The notes: a model not told the origin generated them from the sequence alone. 64,000 bases of DNA from Euryodendron excelsum (GCA_033060915.1 CM065385.1:19807001-19871000); one strand, 5' to 3'. Numbered from the stretch's first letter, positions 1-11,990 are shown. Program-made: numbers and translations.

Positions 1-828
1 TTGTCTTGACATGGAATATGGAATGCATGAACATGGGTATGCAAAGAATATAAGGAGAGAGAATGCAATAGTAAGGTAAACGTGTATGTATGAGCAGTTA
101 GACAAGCATTATAACAGTATGAATACAGTCAATATAACAGCAGGAATAGATAGGTATAAATGAAAGTAAGAGCAGTCGCCCTTTCCTCCGTGATTTTGAA
201 AATGGTGCTTGTGTTTGAAATCCGGCAGAGGTTTGGCTATGCATGGTGTCTATATGAGTATGAGGTTGAGGGTTGACTAATGCGTCCTAAAAAGGCTCGG
301 TCCCCGGATCTTCAAACCTAGGCCCACTCCCCGAGGTGGTGCCATGATCGGTTGGTGATCCGAGCGGGGGAACCATCAAGAGGCCGTAGGCGAAGAAACT
401 GACACAACATTTTGCCCACAGCCAATATACCGTTACCCCTTTCTAACTAAAAAGGACATATCAGGGTAGTAATGCAAATATGCAGAATGCAAGTGCACAT
501 GCAGTGTGTGTGTGATTTTTAAAAGTGGAGGAACGAGCCCAACAACTCTCATTCATCCTGTTCATCACATTCATGCATAGCAGTTAATAAAACCTAAGCA
601 AAAAGCGCACCTACAAAACAAAGATGCAAGTGTTAGTATGTGGATGACAAACATAATACAAGATAATATGACTAAATGCATTTTTTTTAAAACAATTTTG
701 AAAATTTAGTTTTGAAAATTTAAAGTGAATAGGATTGAACCAAGTTAATTGAAGACTCTACATGGATAAAGGGTAAAGAGACATGACTACGGCCTAACCC
801 TGTAAGTTTTCCCAGTGGAGTCGCGAGC
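1..828 (-). mobile_element. Tat/Ogre-type leader (5' untranslated internal region)
   Basis: This is the internal region directly downstream of LTR A1, read leftwards. It is recognisable because 5539-7223 and about 62030-62843 carry the same sequence next to their own LTRs. The most conserved part is about 290-450, with GC-rich blocks such as GGTGATCCGAGCGGGGGAAC. Gag would lie further left, outside the window. No supported coding region is present; the small open frames in it are not conserved. Whether the conserved block acts in packaging or translation is inference only. Confidence 0.75.
807..826 (-). promoter_or_regulatory. Degenerate primer binding site, tRNA-Arg type
   Basis: Two bases beyond the LTR end (GCGCGACA), read leftwards, lies a site matching the one at 62822-62841 except TCGCGA on the plus strand instead of TCGCCA. 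The intact version pairs with the 3' end of plant tRNA-Arg (…AGTGGAGTCG plus CCA). The mismatch at the CCA-pairing end suggests this copy can no longer prime. Confidence 0.7.
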
Positions 829-1779
829 TGTCGCGCCCCGATTTTTTGCACTCGACGAATACTCACACAAGCGGGAAAAATGTTGTACTCTCTCGTTAGA
901 ACTCACTCTCCTAGAAGAATGAGTGCAACTAGGTTTGAATTGAAAATTGGTTTGAATAAAGAGCTTTTGAAAAAGATTTGGAGTCGCCACCTAACTTGAT
1001 TAAGGTGAGTTAGGTCACCTAAAAACTAAGCATAATCCGAAAACTACACTTCGAGTTTTTGGAAAACGATTTTTGAAAATACCATCCAAGAGAGGGTTTT
1101 TAAGAAAAACAGGTTGTTTGGCAACCTTTTGAAAACATTTAGCCCTTTTTGAAAAATAACTCCTTTTGGTCTTTGAAATCAGTGATCCTAAGTTCGGAGG
1201 TTGGTTACGTGTAGGGAAGACGCACTAAGCCATCATCCTACCCCGCCCTTTCGGTACCAACATGTCAATCTACCCTAAATTCACCTATGAGAGTCTTCAA
1301 CTAACCAATGTTCAATCATATTCTCTTTGAAAAAGAAATTTTGAAAAGAAACTAACATGATACATGGTATGCAAGTGCAAGAAAAGAGAATTGATTTGGA
1401 AAAAGATTTGAAAAGAAACTGATTTGATTTGATTTGAAAAGAAAGAGATAGAAGTTTGAATTTGGAAAAAAGATTTTGGGAATTGAAATTGAAGGTTGAA
1501 AATAGAAATAGATCATGGAATTGGAAACTTGAAGAAAATCTTAAGATTGGAGATTGAAAAGAAGTTGTAGAAATAGAAATTGAAACATGTTGTGGAATTT
1601 GAGATTTAAAAAATATTATGGAATTTGATATTTGGAAAGTATGGAGGAATTTGAAATTTGAAAGAAGTTGTGGAATTGAAAATTTGAAAAATGTGGAGAC
1701 CGCACCCATGAGGGTTGCCTACGTATCCTTTTGGAGGAATCAGGTTAGTCGTAAATCGGACAAGAGTTCGATTGAAAAT

Positions 1780-3420
1780 AGAATGTTTGATTGAAAGAAA
1801 GAGATTGAATTGAAATTTGATTTGAAATTAGAAGAGGAGATTGGAATTTGAAATTTTGGAAAAGATTGGACTTTGATTTGAAAAGATAGATTTGGACTTG
1901 TTTTGGAAAGAGAAGGTTTTAAGAAACCTAGACTTAGGAAAGAAAGGATTTGAGATTAAAAAAGATTGGACTCAAATGTTAGATTTGGAAGATTGGAAAA
2001 AGATTGGATTTAGGAAATGTTCGAATTAGGAAAGGCACAATTTAGGAAAGTTTCGAATTAGGAAAGTTTTCGACTTAGGAAAGTTTTGGAATTAGGAAGG
2101 TTTCAACTTAGGAAAGTTTTTAAATTTGAAATGTTTTGAAATAGGAAAGTTTTAAAAATTGGAAAGTTTCGTTTTAAGAAAGGTTTTGAAATAGGAAAGT
2201 GTTGAATTTAGAAATGTTTTGAATTAGGAAAGTATAGTTTAAGAAAGGTTTAGAATTTGGAAAGTTTCAAGTTAAGAAATTTTGAATTTGGAAAGCTTAA
2301 AATTTTAGAAAGATTTTAAATTAGGAAAGATTTAGAAAAGGTTTGAATTAAGAAAGTTTCAACTTAGGAAAGTTTTTAAATTAGAAAAGTTTTGAAATTA
2401 GGAAAGTTTTGAAAGTTGGAAAGTTTAGAAAACAAGGAAGTTTTGAAAATAAGAAAGTTTTGAGTTTAGAAAGTTTTGGATTTGGAAAACTTTGAATTTG
2501 AAAAGATTTGAAATTTAGAAAGTTTAGGATTTAGAAAGTTTTAGAGTTTTAGAAGATCTTGAGATTAGGAAATGTTTGAGTTTAGGAAAGATTTGGATTA
2601 GGAAAGGATTGGATTTTATTTCTAAAAGAGAAGGTTTGATTTTGTTTCCAAAAACGGAGGATTGGATTTGGTTTCCTAAACGAGAAGATTTGATTTGGTT
2701 TCCTAAAGGGAAGATTGGAATTGACAAGGATTTGGAAAAGGAGGTTTTAGAAACCCTATATTTGGAAGGCTATAGTTTTGACGTAAAAAGAGGTTTTGGA
2801 AATGTGTATAGTTTGGATGTGAAAACAAGAGGTTTTGGAAACCTAAGTCTTAAGGCAAGTTTGAAAACCATGTTTTTGGAAAGAAATTAGGAATTCCTAA
2901 TTGTGAGTTCTAGGGCTTGACTTGGGCTCTAAGGAAAGAGTTTTTGGAAAGTGAATTTGAAGAGAGAGTTTTTGGAAAGAGATTTTGAAGAGAATGAGTT
3001 TTTGGAAAGTGTGTTTTTGAAAACAAAGATTTTAGAAGGAAAATCCTAGAGGGGAGTTTCTAGAAGGGGGATTTTGGAAAGAGAGTTTTTTGGGAAGATT
3101 TTTGGAGATAGTTTTTCTAGGATAAAGACCTAGGGAACGTTTTTGGAAAGTGGACTTTGAAGAGAGCGTTTTGGAAAGGAGTTGAAAAAGGAAAGTTTTG
3201 AAAAGAGTTTTTAGAAAACAATTTTAGGAAAAAGGAGCTTTTGGAAAGCATGTTGGAAAAGAGATTTTTAGGATAAGGGATTTGAAAAGAGAGTTTTTAG
3301 AAGGTATAAAAACATCTCACTTTCTTAAAGCAATTCTAACCATAAGAGGGTTAGAACCACTTTAGGAAAGCGGTTTTGAAAACAACAAGATTTGAAAATA
3401 TGGACCTTATTGGTCACTTT
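1780..3420 (-). repeat. G-poor, C/T/A-rich degenerate array in R-U5 of LTR A1
   Basis: The plus strand is a long run of variations on TTAGGAAAGTTTTGAA, so the transcribed (minus) strand is built from TTCAAAACTTTCCTAA-like units and has very few G. The same tract recurs in every subtype A LTR (about 8230-9540, 25300-27390 on plus, 45480-46480, 49070-50260). Units are 17-22 bp and degenerate, so this is an old array or a compositionally constrained leader, not a clean satellite. Confidence 0.7.
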
Positions 3421-3709
3421 GAATGTAACACCTTCCTAAAATAACCCTAGCCATGGAAAAGCTAGAATTACCCTAGGATTGTGATTTTGAAAACAAGTTT
3501 TTGAAAAGGGAATTTTGATTCAATTTTGAAAACAAGTTTGAAAACGATTTTGAAGACAACTTTGAAAACGGTTTTTTGAAGATGCAAGATCATGATATGC
3601 ACAATGCAAATTTGGAGTCTATATATAAGGCTATGGCTTCACCACATAATCAAGGGGGCTGAACTCACGTGGTCTTTTGTTAGACTAGAAGAAAGCACCC
3701 GACAAAGAA

Positions 3710-3727
3710 GGGGGGGGGGGGGGGGGG
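3710..3727 (+). repeat. Run of 18 G
   Basis: A homopolymer of 18 guanines inside LTR A1. The other LTR copies have ordinary sequence at the matching place, so the run is specific to this copy. It may be a slippage product or an assembly weak point. Confidence 0.8.
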
Positions 3728-3989
3728 AAAGAGATAAGGGATTAAAATAGGGAAAACCCAAGTGGGTTAGGAGAGAGAAGAGAGAAGGGGGAAGCGCGAA
3801 AATTTAAAGAGAAAGCCTACCATATTTCTTCTTTATTTTGCTCGCCTAGCTTGTCTTTGGTCTTTGTCTTGATCTTCGTCTTCAATATTCAAGAGTTGTC
3901 TTCAAATTTTAGATTGCAGCTCTTCAAGTCTTCAAAGGAGGTTTGGAGGCTAATGTATGAGTGTATGGAGGTGTGTATGAGTGTATAGG

Positions 3990-4050
3990 AGGCTAAGGTT
4001 TAGTGTATGGTGGCTAGGGTTTGGGAAACCTAAGAAAGCTAGGGTTTAGA
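3990..4050 (-). promoter_or_regulatory. Telo-box-like cluster downstream of the LTR TATA
   Basis: Two close matches to AAACCCTAG (minus strand; CTAGGGTTT on plus) lie about 85-130 bp downstream of the TATA box, with related AAACCTAAG-type words. Matching clusters occur in A2 (about 10290-10350), A3 (24781-24840), A4 (about 47215-47290) and A5 (about 51025-51085). In plant genes, telo-boxes near the start of transcription are known regulatory elements; a role here is inference. Confidence 0.5.
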
Positions 4051-4130
4051 GAGTGCACGAGCTCTGTATATCGGATTATATGATTTTTAGACTGAGTTTG
4101 CGGACCCCTTTCACGCTGGAAGAGGCTCTG

Positions 4131-4140
4131 TATTTATAGA
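4131..4140 (-). promoter_or_regulatory. LTR A1 TATA box
   Basis: Minus strand reads CTCTATAAATACAGAG, a near-perfect plant TATA context. It sits 13 bp downstream of the 25-bp palindrome. The same element occurs in A2 (10434-10441), B1 (17535-17542) and A5 (51167-51174). In A4 it is mutated to CATAAATA (47369-47376), and in A3 it is missing at the expected place. Confidence 0.75.
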
Positions 4141-4152
4141 GGTTGGACAACA

Positions 4153-4177
4153 CTGGCGCCTGTTGCAGTGGCGCCAG
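4153..4177 (-). promoter_or_regulatory. 25-bp hyphenated palindrome (subtype A core) by the TATA box
   Basis: Plus strand is CTGGCGCCTGT, then TGC, then AGTGGCGCCAG: two 11-bp arms with a 3-bp centre. It is the exact reverse complement of the third palindrome in solo LTR A3 (24669-24693). Only one of the usual three copies survives here. Confidence 0.75.
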
Positions 4178-4433
4178 CCAATTAGAAAATGTTTAAGGTC
4201 AGCAAGACACGTATCTTTGACTAGATTTAGGCGCTTATTCTAGTGACTACCATGCAATTTTTAACCTGGCTTCACTAAGAGTGACTCCGGAAAGTCTGGG
4301 AAGGAGTTTGGAAGACCGGGAATGACCTGGAAGGCTGGAAAAGAGCAGGAACACTTGAAATAGTGTCCCGGAGGTATTTGACTTGAAAAGTGAGGATAGA
4401 ACGTATTAGAAGGGTTGACCGGGCCTTTAGGGG

Positions 4434-4810
4434 CAAAACGGTCAATCGGATCAAGAAGCTGCCAGGACGAACTCAGACTATCCCGGAAGAAGACTTGGGA
4501 CTTGGGAACATTATTTAGAATGTTCCCAAGGGTTGCCGGTTTGATTCCCACAGCCAACGTGGTCGAAAAAGGTGACCGGCCCACCGGGGGCAAAATGGTC
4601 ATTTTGCACCGGGTTGGCCGGAACTAACTCGGAATGATCCAGAAAGATAAAGGAAGGTTGGGAATACTATAAGAAATATTCTCGAAAGGTTACTGGTTTG
4701 ATACCCAGAGCCGGTGTGGTTCCCGGGACATTTGGATGCCTAGGGGCAGAATGGTCATTTTGATCGGAAAGTCTCAGAAAAGGATCAAGGGGCAGTTTGG
4801 TCATTTTTCA
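4434..4810 (-). repeat. About 157-bp U3 modules with a CAAAATGGTCATTTTG palindrome
   Basis: The motif, or a close variant, lies at 4434, 4591-4606 and 4747-4762, spaced 157 and 156 bp. A variant is at 4793-4810, and another at 5371-5388. Flanking words (GGTTTGATACCCAGAGCC, GGCCCACCGGGGGC) recur with the same period. Equivalent modules are at 23851, 24007, 24164 and about 24321 in A3, and 18447 and 18595 in B1. The position upstream of the TATA box suggests repeated enhancer-like units; this is inference. Confidence 0.7.
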
Positions 4811-4980
4811 CCAAAGTGGGCTAGAGACACTGGTGTTGACCTGGGTTTTGAGTGTTTCCGCCACTCTGACGGCGGTTGTCGTGACATAGGGGTTTGTTGG
4901 CAATTTCCTAAATTGACCTGTTTACGAGTATTTTTGCTACTCGGACGGTTGTGATATTTGTGGGTATTTCCGCTACTCAG

Positions 4981-5330
4981 ACCGTCTTGAGGAATAAATT
5001 GTCTCGAGAGAGGGATTGGAAACTTATTGTCTTCAAAAAGATGTACCTGAATTGGAACCGTCTCGAGGAATAAACTATCTCGAGAGAGGGGTTGGAAAGG
5101 GGTCTTATCGTCTCCGAAAATACGTGCCTGAATTGGAACCGTCTCGAGGAATAAACTATCTCGAGAGAGGGGTTAGAAAGGGGTCTTATCGTCTCCGAAA
5201 AGACGTGCCTGAATTGGAACCGTCTCGAGGAATAAACTATTTCGAGAGAGGGATTGGAAAGGGGTCTTATCGTCTTCAAAAAGACGTGCCTGATTTAGGA
5301 CCGTCTCGAGGAATAAATTGTCTTGAGAGA
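4981..5330 (+). repeat. 81-bp tandem repeat, about 4.3 copies
   Basis: The word CCGTCTCGAGGAATAAACT recurs at 5058, 5139, 5220 and 5301, exactly 81 bp apart, with a shorter first unit at 4982. Because 81 is a multiple of three, both strands stay open across the array; this is a by-product of the period and not evidence of a protein. Related units are in A3 at about 23005-23325. Confidence 0.85.
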
Positions 5331-5538
5331 AGGGTTGGAGTTGGAGTTGGAAAGAACAATGCCCCTAAGGGCATTTTGGTCATTTTGCTTCTATTTGGGC
5401 CTGGCGGGCCCGCGAAGCGATGGACAAACAGGATTTGGACTTAGAAAGTTGGTTTCTATTGGAATACATCCATATTGACTTGAGTACGAGTCTGGACGGA
5501 GTGTAGACTGCCGAGCGATAAAAAATGGGGTGCTTACA

Positions 5539-7223
5539 ATGCATGCCATGAATCTTTAGGGTTTAAGAACTCGTAGGAGTTTTTGTAGGTTCGATTAACA
5601 TGAGAATGGATTGCTCCTTTCTCTCCACAGTTGATTAGATGCATGAACATAACAAAAGTGAATATGTGAGCAGTGTGATAACAATAAATGAATGGTTTAG
5701 AAAAACCCTTTTCTTGTCTTGCTTCTGTCTTCGGTTCTCTGGGTACTTGGAGATGAGGATGGGGAGGATAGAAGACAAAAACAAAAGAGAAGTTAGTGCC
5801 TTGATTTGAAAATTTTTATGCAATGCATGTCCTAAAGGTGCCCCTACTTGAGATAAGAACTAAACATGATGTATTTGCTTACTTTTGAAGATAAGGGATT
5901 TGCCCCTATATGCAGATACCTTAACGTCAAGTGGGAACCTTCATCCATTCATTCGTTCATTCATCCATTCATTCATGGGGAATAAAGAAGTACATTTAAC
6001 TTTTGGGTTTAAGATACAAAAGAATTAAAATACATTTCGATGAGGGGAGGAGGAACATGTTTCTTTGGATTTCCACCTATCTAATTTTACATAAGGAATC
6101 CTAAACTACTCTTGAGTCTTCGGATTCGCCTTCATTGGATTCGATGTCGAGGAGGTTGCTGAGAGACCTTGTTGATCGATTGCCCCTTGTCTTCTTGGCA
6201 ACCCTATCTTCATGAACGTAGAGAGATTGGGGCTCCTTTTATGAAATGAATTGATGTACATGTCATAAGTCTTTAGGGTTACATGGGAACCCATAGGGTT
6301 TAGGTAGGTTTAATGCAAGGGAGAGTGAACTAGGTGTCACTCTCTTTGGGTTGATCATATGCATGAGAATGTAGTACTTGAGTTACTTGGAACTCTCGTC
6401 TTGACATGGAATACCAGATGCATGAAAATGGACGCATAGAGTATAAGGAAAGAGAATACAGTTGAAGTACATATGCATGTATGAGCAGTTAGACAAGCAT
6501 TATAACAGTACGAATACAGTCATTATAACAACAGGAAAAGATAGGTATAAATGAAAATAAGAGCAGTCGCCCATTCTTCTATGGTTTTGGAAAACGGTGT
6601 GTGTGTTTTAAATCTGGCAGAGGTTTGGCTATGCATGGTGTCTATATGAGCATGAGGTTGAGAGTAGACTAATGCGTCCTAAAAAGGCTCGGTCATTGGA
6701 TCTTCAAACCTAGGCCCACTCCCGGAGGTGGTGCCATGATCGGTTGATGATCCGAGCGGGGGAACCATCAAGAGGCTGTAGGCGAAGAAACTGACACAGC
6801 ATCTTGCCCACAACCAATATACCGTTCCTCCTTTCTAACTAGAAAGGTCATATCAAGGTAAAATACAAGTATGCAGAATGCAAGTGCACATGTAGTGTGT
6901 GTGTAATTTTTGAAAGTGGAGGAAAGAGCCCAACAACTCCCATTCATCCTGTTCATCACATTTATGCATAGCAGTTAATAAAATTTAAACAAAAGTGCAC
7001 CTACAAAACAAAGATGCAAGAATTAGTATGTGGATGGAAAAATTAATACAAGATAATATGAATAAATGAATGTTTTTTTTTTTTAAAACAATTTTAAAAA
7101 TTCGGTTTTGAAAATTTAAAGTGAATAGGATTGAACAAGTTAATTGAAGACTTTACATGGGTGAAGAGTAAAGAGACATGACTGCGGCCTAACCCTCTAA
7201 GTGTCCCTAGTGGAGTCGCTAGC
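5539..7223 (-). mobile_element. Leader of a second Tat element, truncated by LTR A1
   Basis: Read leftwards from LTR A2, this repeats the leader seen at 1-828 and 61340-62843, including the GC-rich block (here about 6670-6830) and the marker TTTAGGGTTACATGGGAACC. Around 5815-5930 it matches about 61450-61565, so the break at 5539 falls close to where gag should begin. Gag itself is absent because LTR A1 follows. Short open frames here are not conserved between copies. Confidence 0.75.
7202..7221 (-). promoter_or_regulatory. Primer binding site remnant (tRNA-Arg type)
   Basis: Lies two bases beyond the LTR A2 end. It matches the intact site at 62822-62841 but reads GAGTCGCTA on plus instead of GAGTCGCCA, a change consistent with C-to-T decay, plus a small change at the distal end. 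Confidence 0.7.
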
Positions 7224-10200
7224 TGTCGCACCCAGATTTTTCACACTCAAGAAATACACACACAAGCGGAAAAAACACTGTACTCTCTCATTAGAACTCA
7301 CCCTCCTAGAAGAATGAATGCGACTATATTTGAATTGAAAATCAATTTGAATAAAGGGCTTTTGGAAAACATTTGGAGTCGCCACCTAACTTGATTAAGG
7401 TGAGTTAGGTCACCTAAAAATTAAGCATAATCCGAAGACTAAACTTAGGGTTTTTGAAAACAATTTTGAAAATACTTCCTTAAGAGAGGGTTTGGAAACA
7501 TTTGGAAAATACGTAAGCCCTTTTTTCAAAATAAACTCCATTTTGGTCTTTGAAAATAGCGATCCTAGGCTCGGAGGTTGGTTACGTGTAGGGAAGACGC
7601 ACTAAGCCATCACCCTACCCCGCCCTTGCGGTACTTACATGTCTATTTACCCTAAATTCACCAATGAGAGTCTTCGACTAACTAATGTCCAATCCTATTT
7701 ACTTTAGAAAATAATTTTTAGAAAGAAACTAGCATGATGCATGATGGGCAAGTGCAAGAAAAGAGAGTGAGAAAATATATTTGGAAATAGATTTAAAAAG
7801 AAATTGATTTATTTTTAGAAAGAGACTTGAAAAGATAGAATTGAAATTGAAAAGTTTAGGAAATTGGAAATAGAGATTTGGAAATAGAAACTTGGAATTA
7901 GAAAAATAGATTATGGAATTGGAGATTTGAAAAAGGTTGTGAAATTGGAGATTGAAAAAGGTTGCGATCACACCCATGAGGGTTGCCTATGTATCATTTT
8001 GGAGGAATCAGGTCAGTCGTAGTTCGGACAAGAGTCCGATAGAAAATAAAAGGTATGATTAGAAGAAAGATATTTTGATTGGAATTTGGATTTGATTTGA
8101 ATTTAGAATAGAAGATTGGAATTTGAAATGGAAGAATAGAGACCCTAGACCTAGGAAGATAGGATTTAGAAAGGACTCGAGATTCATAAAGACTTGACTC
8201 GAATGTTTGACTTGGAAGATCGAAGAAATATTGGATTTAGGAAGGATTCGAATTAGGAAATATCTGATTTAGGATAGTTTCAAAACAAGAAAGCGTCATT
8301 TTTGGAAAGTTTCATTTTAGGAAAGTTTCAATTTAGGAAATATTTTGAATTAGAAAAGTTTCCATTTTAAGAAAGTTTTGAAATTGGAATGTTTTGAAGT
8401 AGGAAAGTTTTGATTTAAGAAAGATTTGAAAGTTAGAAAGTTTAGAACTTAGAAAGTTTCAATTTAAGAAAGTTTTGAATTTGGAAGGATTTGAAATTTA
8501 GAAAGTTTGGAAGTTTAGAAAGTTTTGAAAAGTTAGATTTGGAAAGTTAAGATTTGGAAAGGGTGGAATTAGGAAAGGATTTGAATTAGGAAATATTTAG
8601 AAGCTTAATGTTTAAGGAAAGATTTGAAAATTTTGGAAAACTTATAGTTTAGGAAGGTACTAGATTAGGAAGGAGTTGAATTAGGAAAGATTTGGGTTTG
8701 GAAGGATTAAGGTTCCTATTTCCTAAAATAAGGGATTGAATTTTGTTTCTAAAAAGTGATGTTTTGATTTTGTTTCCAAAAACGAAGGATTGGATCTAGT
8801 TTGCTAAAGGGAAGATTGGATTTGGCTTCCTAAAGGGGAGATTGGATTTAGTATGAATTTGGAAAGATGGAGTTTTAGAAACCCTAGATTCGAAAAGCTA
8901 TAGTTTTGACGTATAAAACAAAAGATTTTGGAAAACTAGGTTTTGAGGCCAAAATAAGGAATTGGAAACTATGTTTTTGGGGAGGAAAATTAGAGTTTCC
9001 TAATTGTTGGCTTTAGGGCTTAACTTAGGCTCTAAGGAAAGAGTTTTTGGAAAGTGAATTTTTAGAAAGGAAGATTTTCGGAAGGAAATCCTAGAGAGGA
9101 GTTTCTAAAAGGGGAGTTTTGAAGAGAGAATTTTTGGAAAGATTTTTGCAAGGAGATTGTTGGAAAGAGTTTTTAGGAAAGAGATTTAGGAAAGAGATTT
9201 TTGGGAATAGTTGTTTAGGAAGGAAACGTAAGGAGCGTTTTTGGAGAGTGAACTTTGAAGAAAGCATTTTTGGAAGGGAGCTTTTAGGAAAGACATTTTT
9301 GGAAAGAGATTGTTGGAAAGAGTTTTTCTAGGAAGGAGACTTAGGGAGCGCTCTTAGAAAGTGAATTTTGAGGAGAGTGTTTTCGAAAGGAGTTTTTAAG
9401 AAGTTCTGAAAAATAGATTTTTGGAGGGAGTTTTTTTTAAAACAATTTTGAAAAAAAGATTAGAGAGAGTTTATGGAAAGTATGTTGGAAAAGGGATTTT
9501 AGGAGGAGATTTTTTAGAAGAGTTTTTTTAGAAAGTATATAAAATATCTCACTTTCTTAAAGCGATTCTAACTATAAGAAGGTTAGAACCACTTTAAGAT
9601 AGTGGTTTTGAAAACAACAATGTTTTGAAAATATGGACCATATTGGTCACTTTAAATGTAACACTTTCCTAAAGCAACCCTAATCATGGAAAGGCTAGAA
9701 TCACCTTAGAATTGTGATTTTGAAAACAAGTTTTAAAAAAGAAGGTTTTGATGCAAGTTTGAAAACGATGTTAATGCAAGTTTTGAAAATGAGTTTGAAA
9801 ACGAATTTTGGAGGAATGCAAGATCATGATATGCACAATGCAAGTTGGGGTCATGAACATACAAGGTTAAAGGCTTCACCACATAATCAAGGAGGCCGAA
9901 CCCACGTGGCCTTCGGTTAGACTAAAAGAAAGCCCCCAACATGGTGATTCTCCAATAGCCTAATCCTACACATGGACCGAGAATTTCCTTATTTCAAGCA
10001 TGCAAGAACTGGGGGAAGAAGATGGGGGATTAAAGTAGAAGAAAACCCAAGTGAGTTAGGAGAGAGAAGAGAGGGGGGAAGATGTGTAAACATAAATAAG
10101 AAGCCCACCTTGTGTCTTCTTTATTTTGCTCAGCTTTGCGCGCTTTGCTTTGCTTGTCTTGCTCCGGTCTTCACTTCAGTCTTTAAGAGTTTGTCTTTAA

Positions 10201-10433
10201 TCTTCAAAGCTTCAGATTACAGCATTTTCAGTCTTCAAAGGAGGCTTTGGAGGCTAGTGTATAAGTGTATAGAAGTGTATGTGAGTGTATAGGAGGCTAG
10301 GGTTTGTGTATGAAGGCTGGAGTTTGGAAAACCTAAGGAGACTAGGGTTCAGAGAGGCTACGAGCTCTATACATTGCAAAGTAGGGTTTTCAATCTGAGT
10401 TTGCGGACCTCTTTCACACTAGAGGATGCTCTG

Positions 10434-10441
10434 TATTTATA
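10434..10441 (-). promoter_or_regulatory. LTR A2 TATA box
   Basis: Minus strand TCTCTATAAATACAGAG, in the same position relative to the palindromes as in A1. Telo-box-like AACCCTAG words follow downstream at about 10290-10350. Confidence 0.7.
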
Positions 10442-10455
10442 GAGAACAGAATCAC

Positions 10456-10545
10456 CTGGTGCCTGTTGTAGTGGCGCCAAGGCAAATTTCCTCTTGGCGC
10501 CACTCCCATGCCATTTTTTGGCTTGTAGTGGTGCCAGCAACTTAG
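10456..10545 (-). promoter_or_regulatory. Array of three subtype A palindromes, 38-bp register
   Basis: The palindromes start at 10456 (CTGGTGCCTGT-TGT-AGTGGCGCCAA) and 10494 (TTGGCGCCACT…), exactly 38 bp apart, with a degenerate third one ending GTGGTGCCAG near 10545. The spacer is AT-rich and itself resembles the GGCAAATTTTGCC spacer in other copies. The TATA box is 15 bp away. Confidence 0.7.
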
Positions 10546-11774
10546 GAAAGTACATTAAGTCGGCAAGCAACGTATCTTTGGAAGATTTGGGTGCCTGTAA
10601 TAGTGACTACCATGCAATTTTTAGCCTAGCTTCACTAGGAGTGACTCCGAAAAGCCCGAGAAGGACTTAAAGGACCGGGAATAGCCTGGAAGGCTACAAA
10701 AGAAGAGGAACACTTATAACAGTGTCCCAGAGGTAGTAGACTTGAAAAAGGATGACAAGATTTGTCAGACGGGTTGACTGAGCCATTAGGGGAAAAATGG
10801 TCAACCGGGCTAGGAAGCTGCCAAAACAGACTCAGAATGTCCCCGAAGAAGACTCGAGATTTGGAAGCATTATTTAAAATGTTCCCAAGAGGCTACCGGT
10901 TTGATACCCAGAGCCGATGTGATCCGGAAAGGCGACCGGCCCACTAGGGGCAAAACGGTTATTTTGCACCGGATTTACCGAAATGACTCGGAATTAACCG
11001 AAAAGATAAAAGAAGGTCGGGAATGCTATAAAAAGCATTCTCGGGAGGTTACTAGTTTGATACCCAGAGTTGGTGTGGTCCCAAGGTGTTCGGATGCCTA
11101 GCGGCAAATTGGTCATCTTGACCGGAAAGTCTCGGAACTGGCCCGAAACTAACTAGAAGGCACCTAATCATGCCGGATCATCTCTAAGATGATCTTAGAA
11201 GGGTGGACTTACCATTTTGAAGACTTAGGTAATATCTTGAGAAACGTGCCAAAAAATGGCCCTAGGGGCAGTTTGGTTATTTTTCAACGAAGTGGACTAG
11301 CAAGCACTAGTGCTGACCTGGGTTTTGAGTGTTTTCGCTACTCTGACAGCGGTCTCGTGATACAGGGGTTTGTTGGCAATTCCCTATATTGACCTGCTTG
11401 GGAGTATTTCCGTTACTCTAACGGTTGCGATATTTACGAGTACTTCCGCTATTCTAATGGTTCGCGATCATTCCCGAGACTGCCTGATCTCGAGAAGCTG
11501 CTAAAGGGACTTAGCACTTGAGAAGTCAACTTTCTCTGAGGGTGTGCTGAAACAGACATTTCTGCATTGGCGGGCTAGCAGGCGCGAAAGGTGGACTGTT
11601 CTGCCATCTCGGGGACTTGGGCTCTCGTCCCAGTCGACAGGTTTGAACGGACTTACCGTTCCGAAGAAACTTTCTTCAGAAAACATATCGGATTGGGTAG
11701 ACTTACTATATCGAGGAATCAGCTTTCTCAAGAAAGGGATTGGAATTGGAATTGGAAAAGGAATTGGAAAAGGG

Positions 11775-11990
11775 TCTTACCATCTTCGGAAAGATGTGCT
11801 TGTTGGAATTGAAAAAGGGACTTACCATCTTTGGAAAGACGCGCCTATTGGAAATGGAAAGGGGACTTACCGTCTTTGGAAAGGCGTGCCAGTTGGAAAT
11901 GGAAAGGGGACATACCGTCTTCGGAAAGATGTGCCTGATTTAGATTTGAAAAGGGGACTTACCGTCTTTGAAAAGACGTACCTACAAAAT
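11775..11990 (+). repeat. 45-47-bp tandem repeat, about 5 copies
   Basis: The word CTTACCGTCTTTGGAAAG (and variants) recurs at 11775, 11821, 11866, 11911 and 11958. It occupies the place of the 81-bp array in A1 and shares words with it (GACGTGCCTG), so the same U3 segment has expanded with different periods in different copies. Long open frames across it follow from the period. Confidence 0.8.

Larger units (their letters stand above)
829..5538 (-). mobile_element. Long terminal repeat A1 of a Tat/Ogre-like gypsy element (5' LTR)
   Basis: A 4710-bp LTR. On the minus strand it starts TGTAAGCACCCC (at 5538) and ends GGGGCGCGACA (at 829). A primer site follows at 807-826, so this is the 5' LTR of an element that leaves the window on the left. 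Its right end abuts leader sequence of a second element, so it was inserted there. In transcription order it holds an 81-bp tandem array, about 157-bp U3 modules, one 25-bp palindrome, a TATA box, telo-box-like motifs, a roughly 2-kb G-poor tract, and a conserved U5 with the marker CCTACACGTAACCAACCTCC. Confidence 0.85.

Noticed and set aside
1281..1709. Ser/Phe-rich minus-strand frame of 142 codons (similar ones at 7729, 27397, 48716 and 63316)
   Set aside because: Lies in the G-poor LTR tract; the frames are compositional and differ between copies.
4261..4627. Open frames of 70-113 codons, with similar ones at 24143-24509
   Set aside because: Both strands are open across the 157-bp modules and the peptides mirror each other; better explained as repeated U3 DNA.
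4977..5444. Long open frames on both strands with repeated peptides
   Set aside because: They follow from the 81-bp period (a multiple of three) and are not conserved in other LTR copies.
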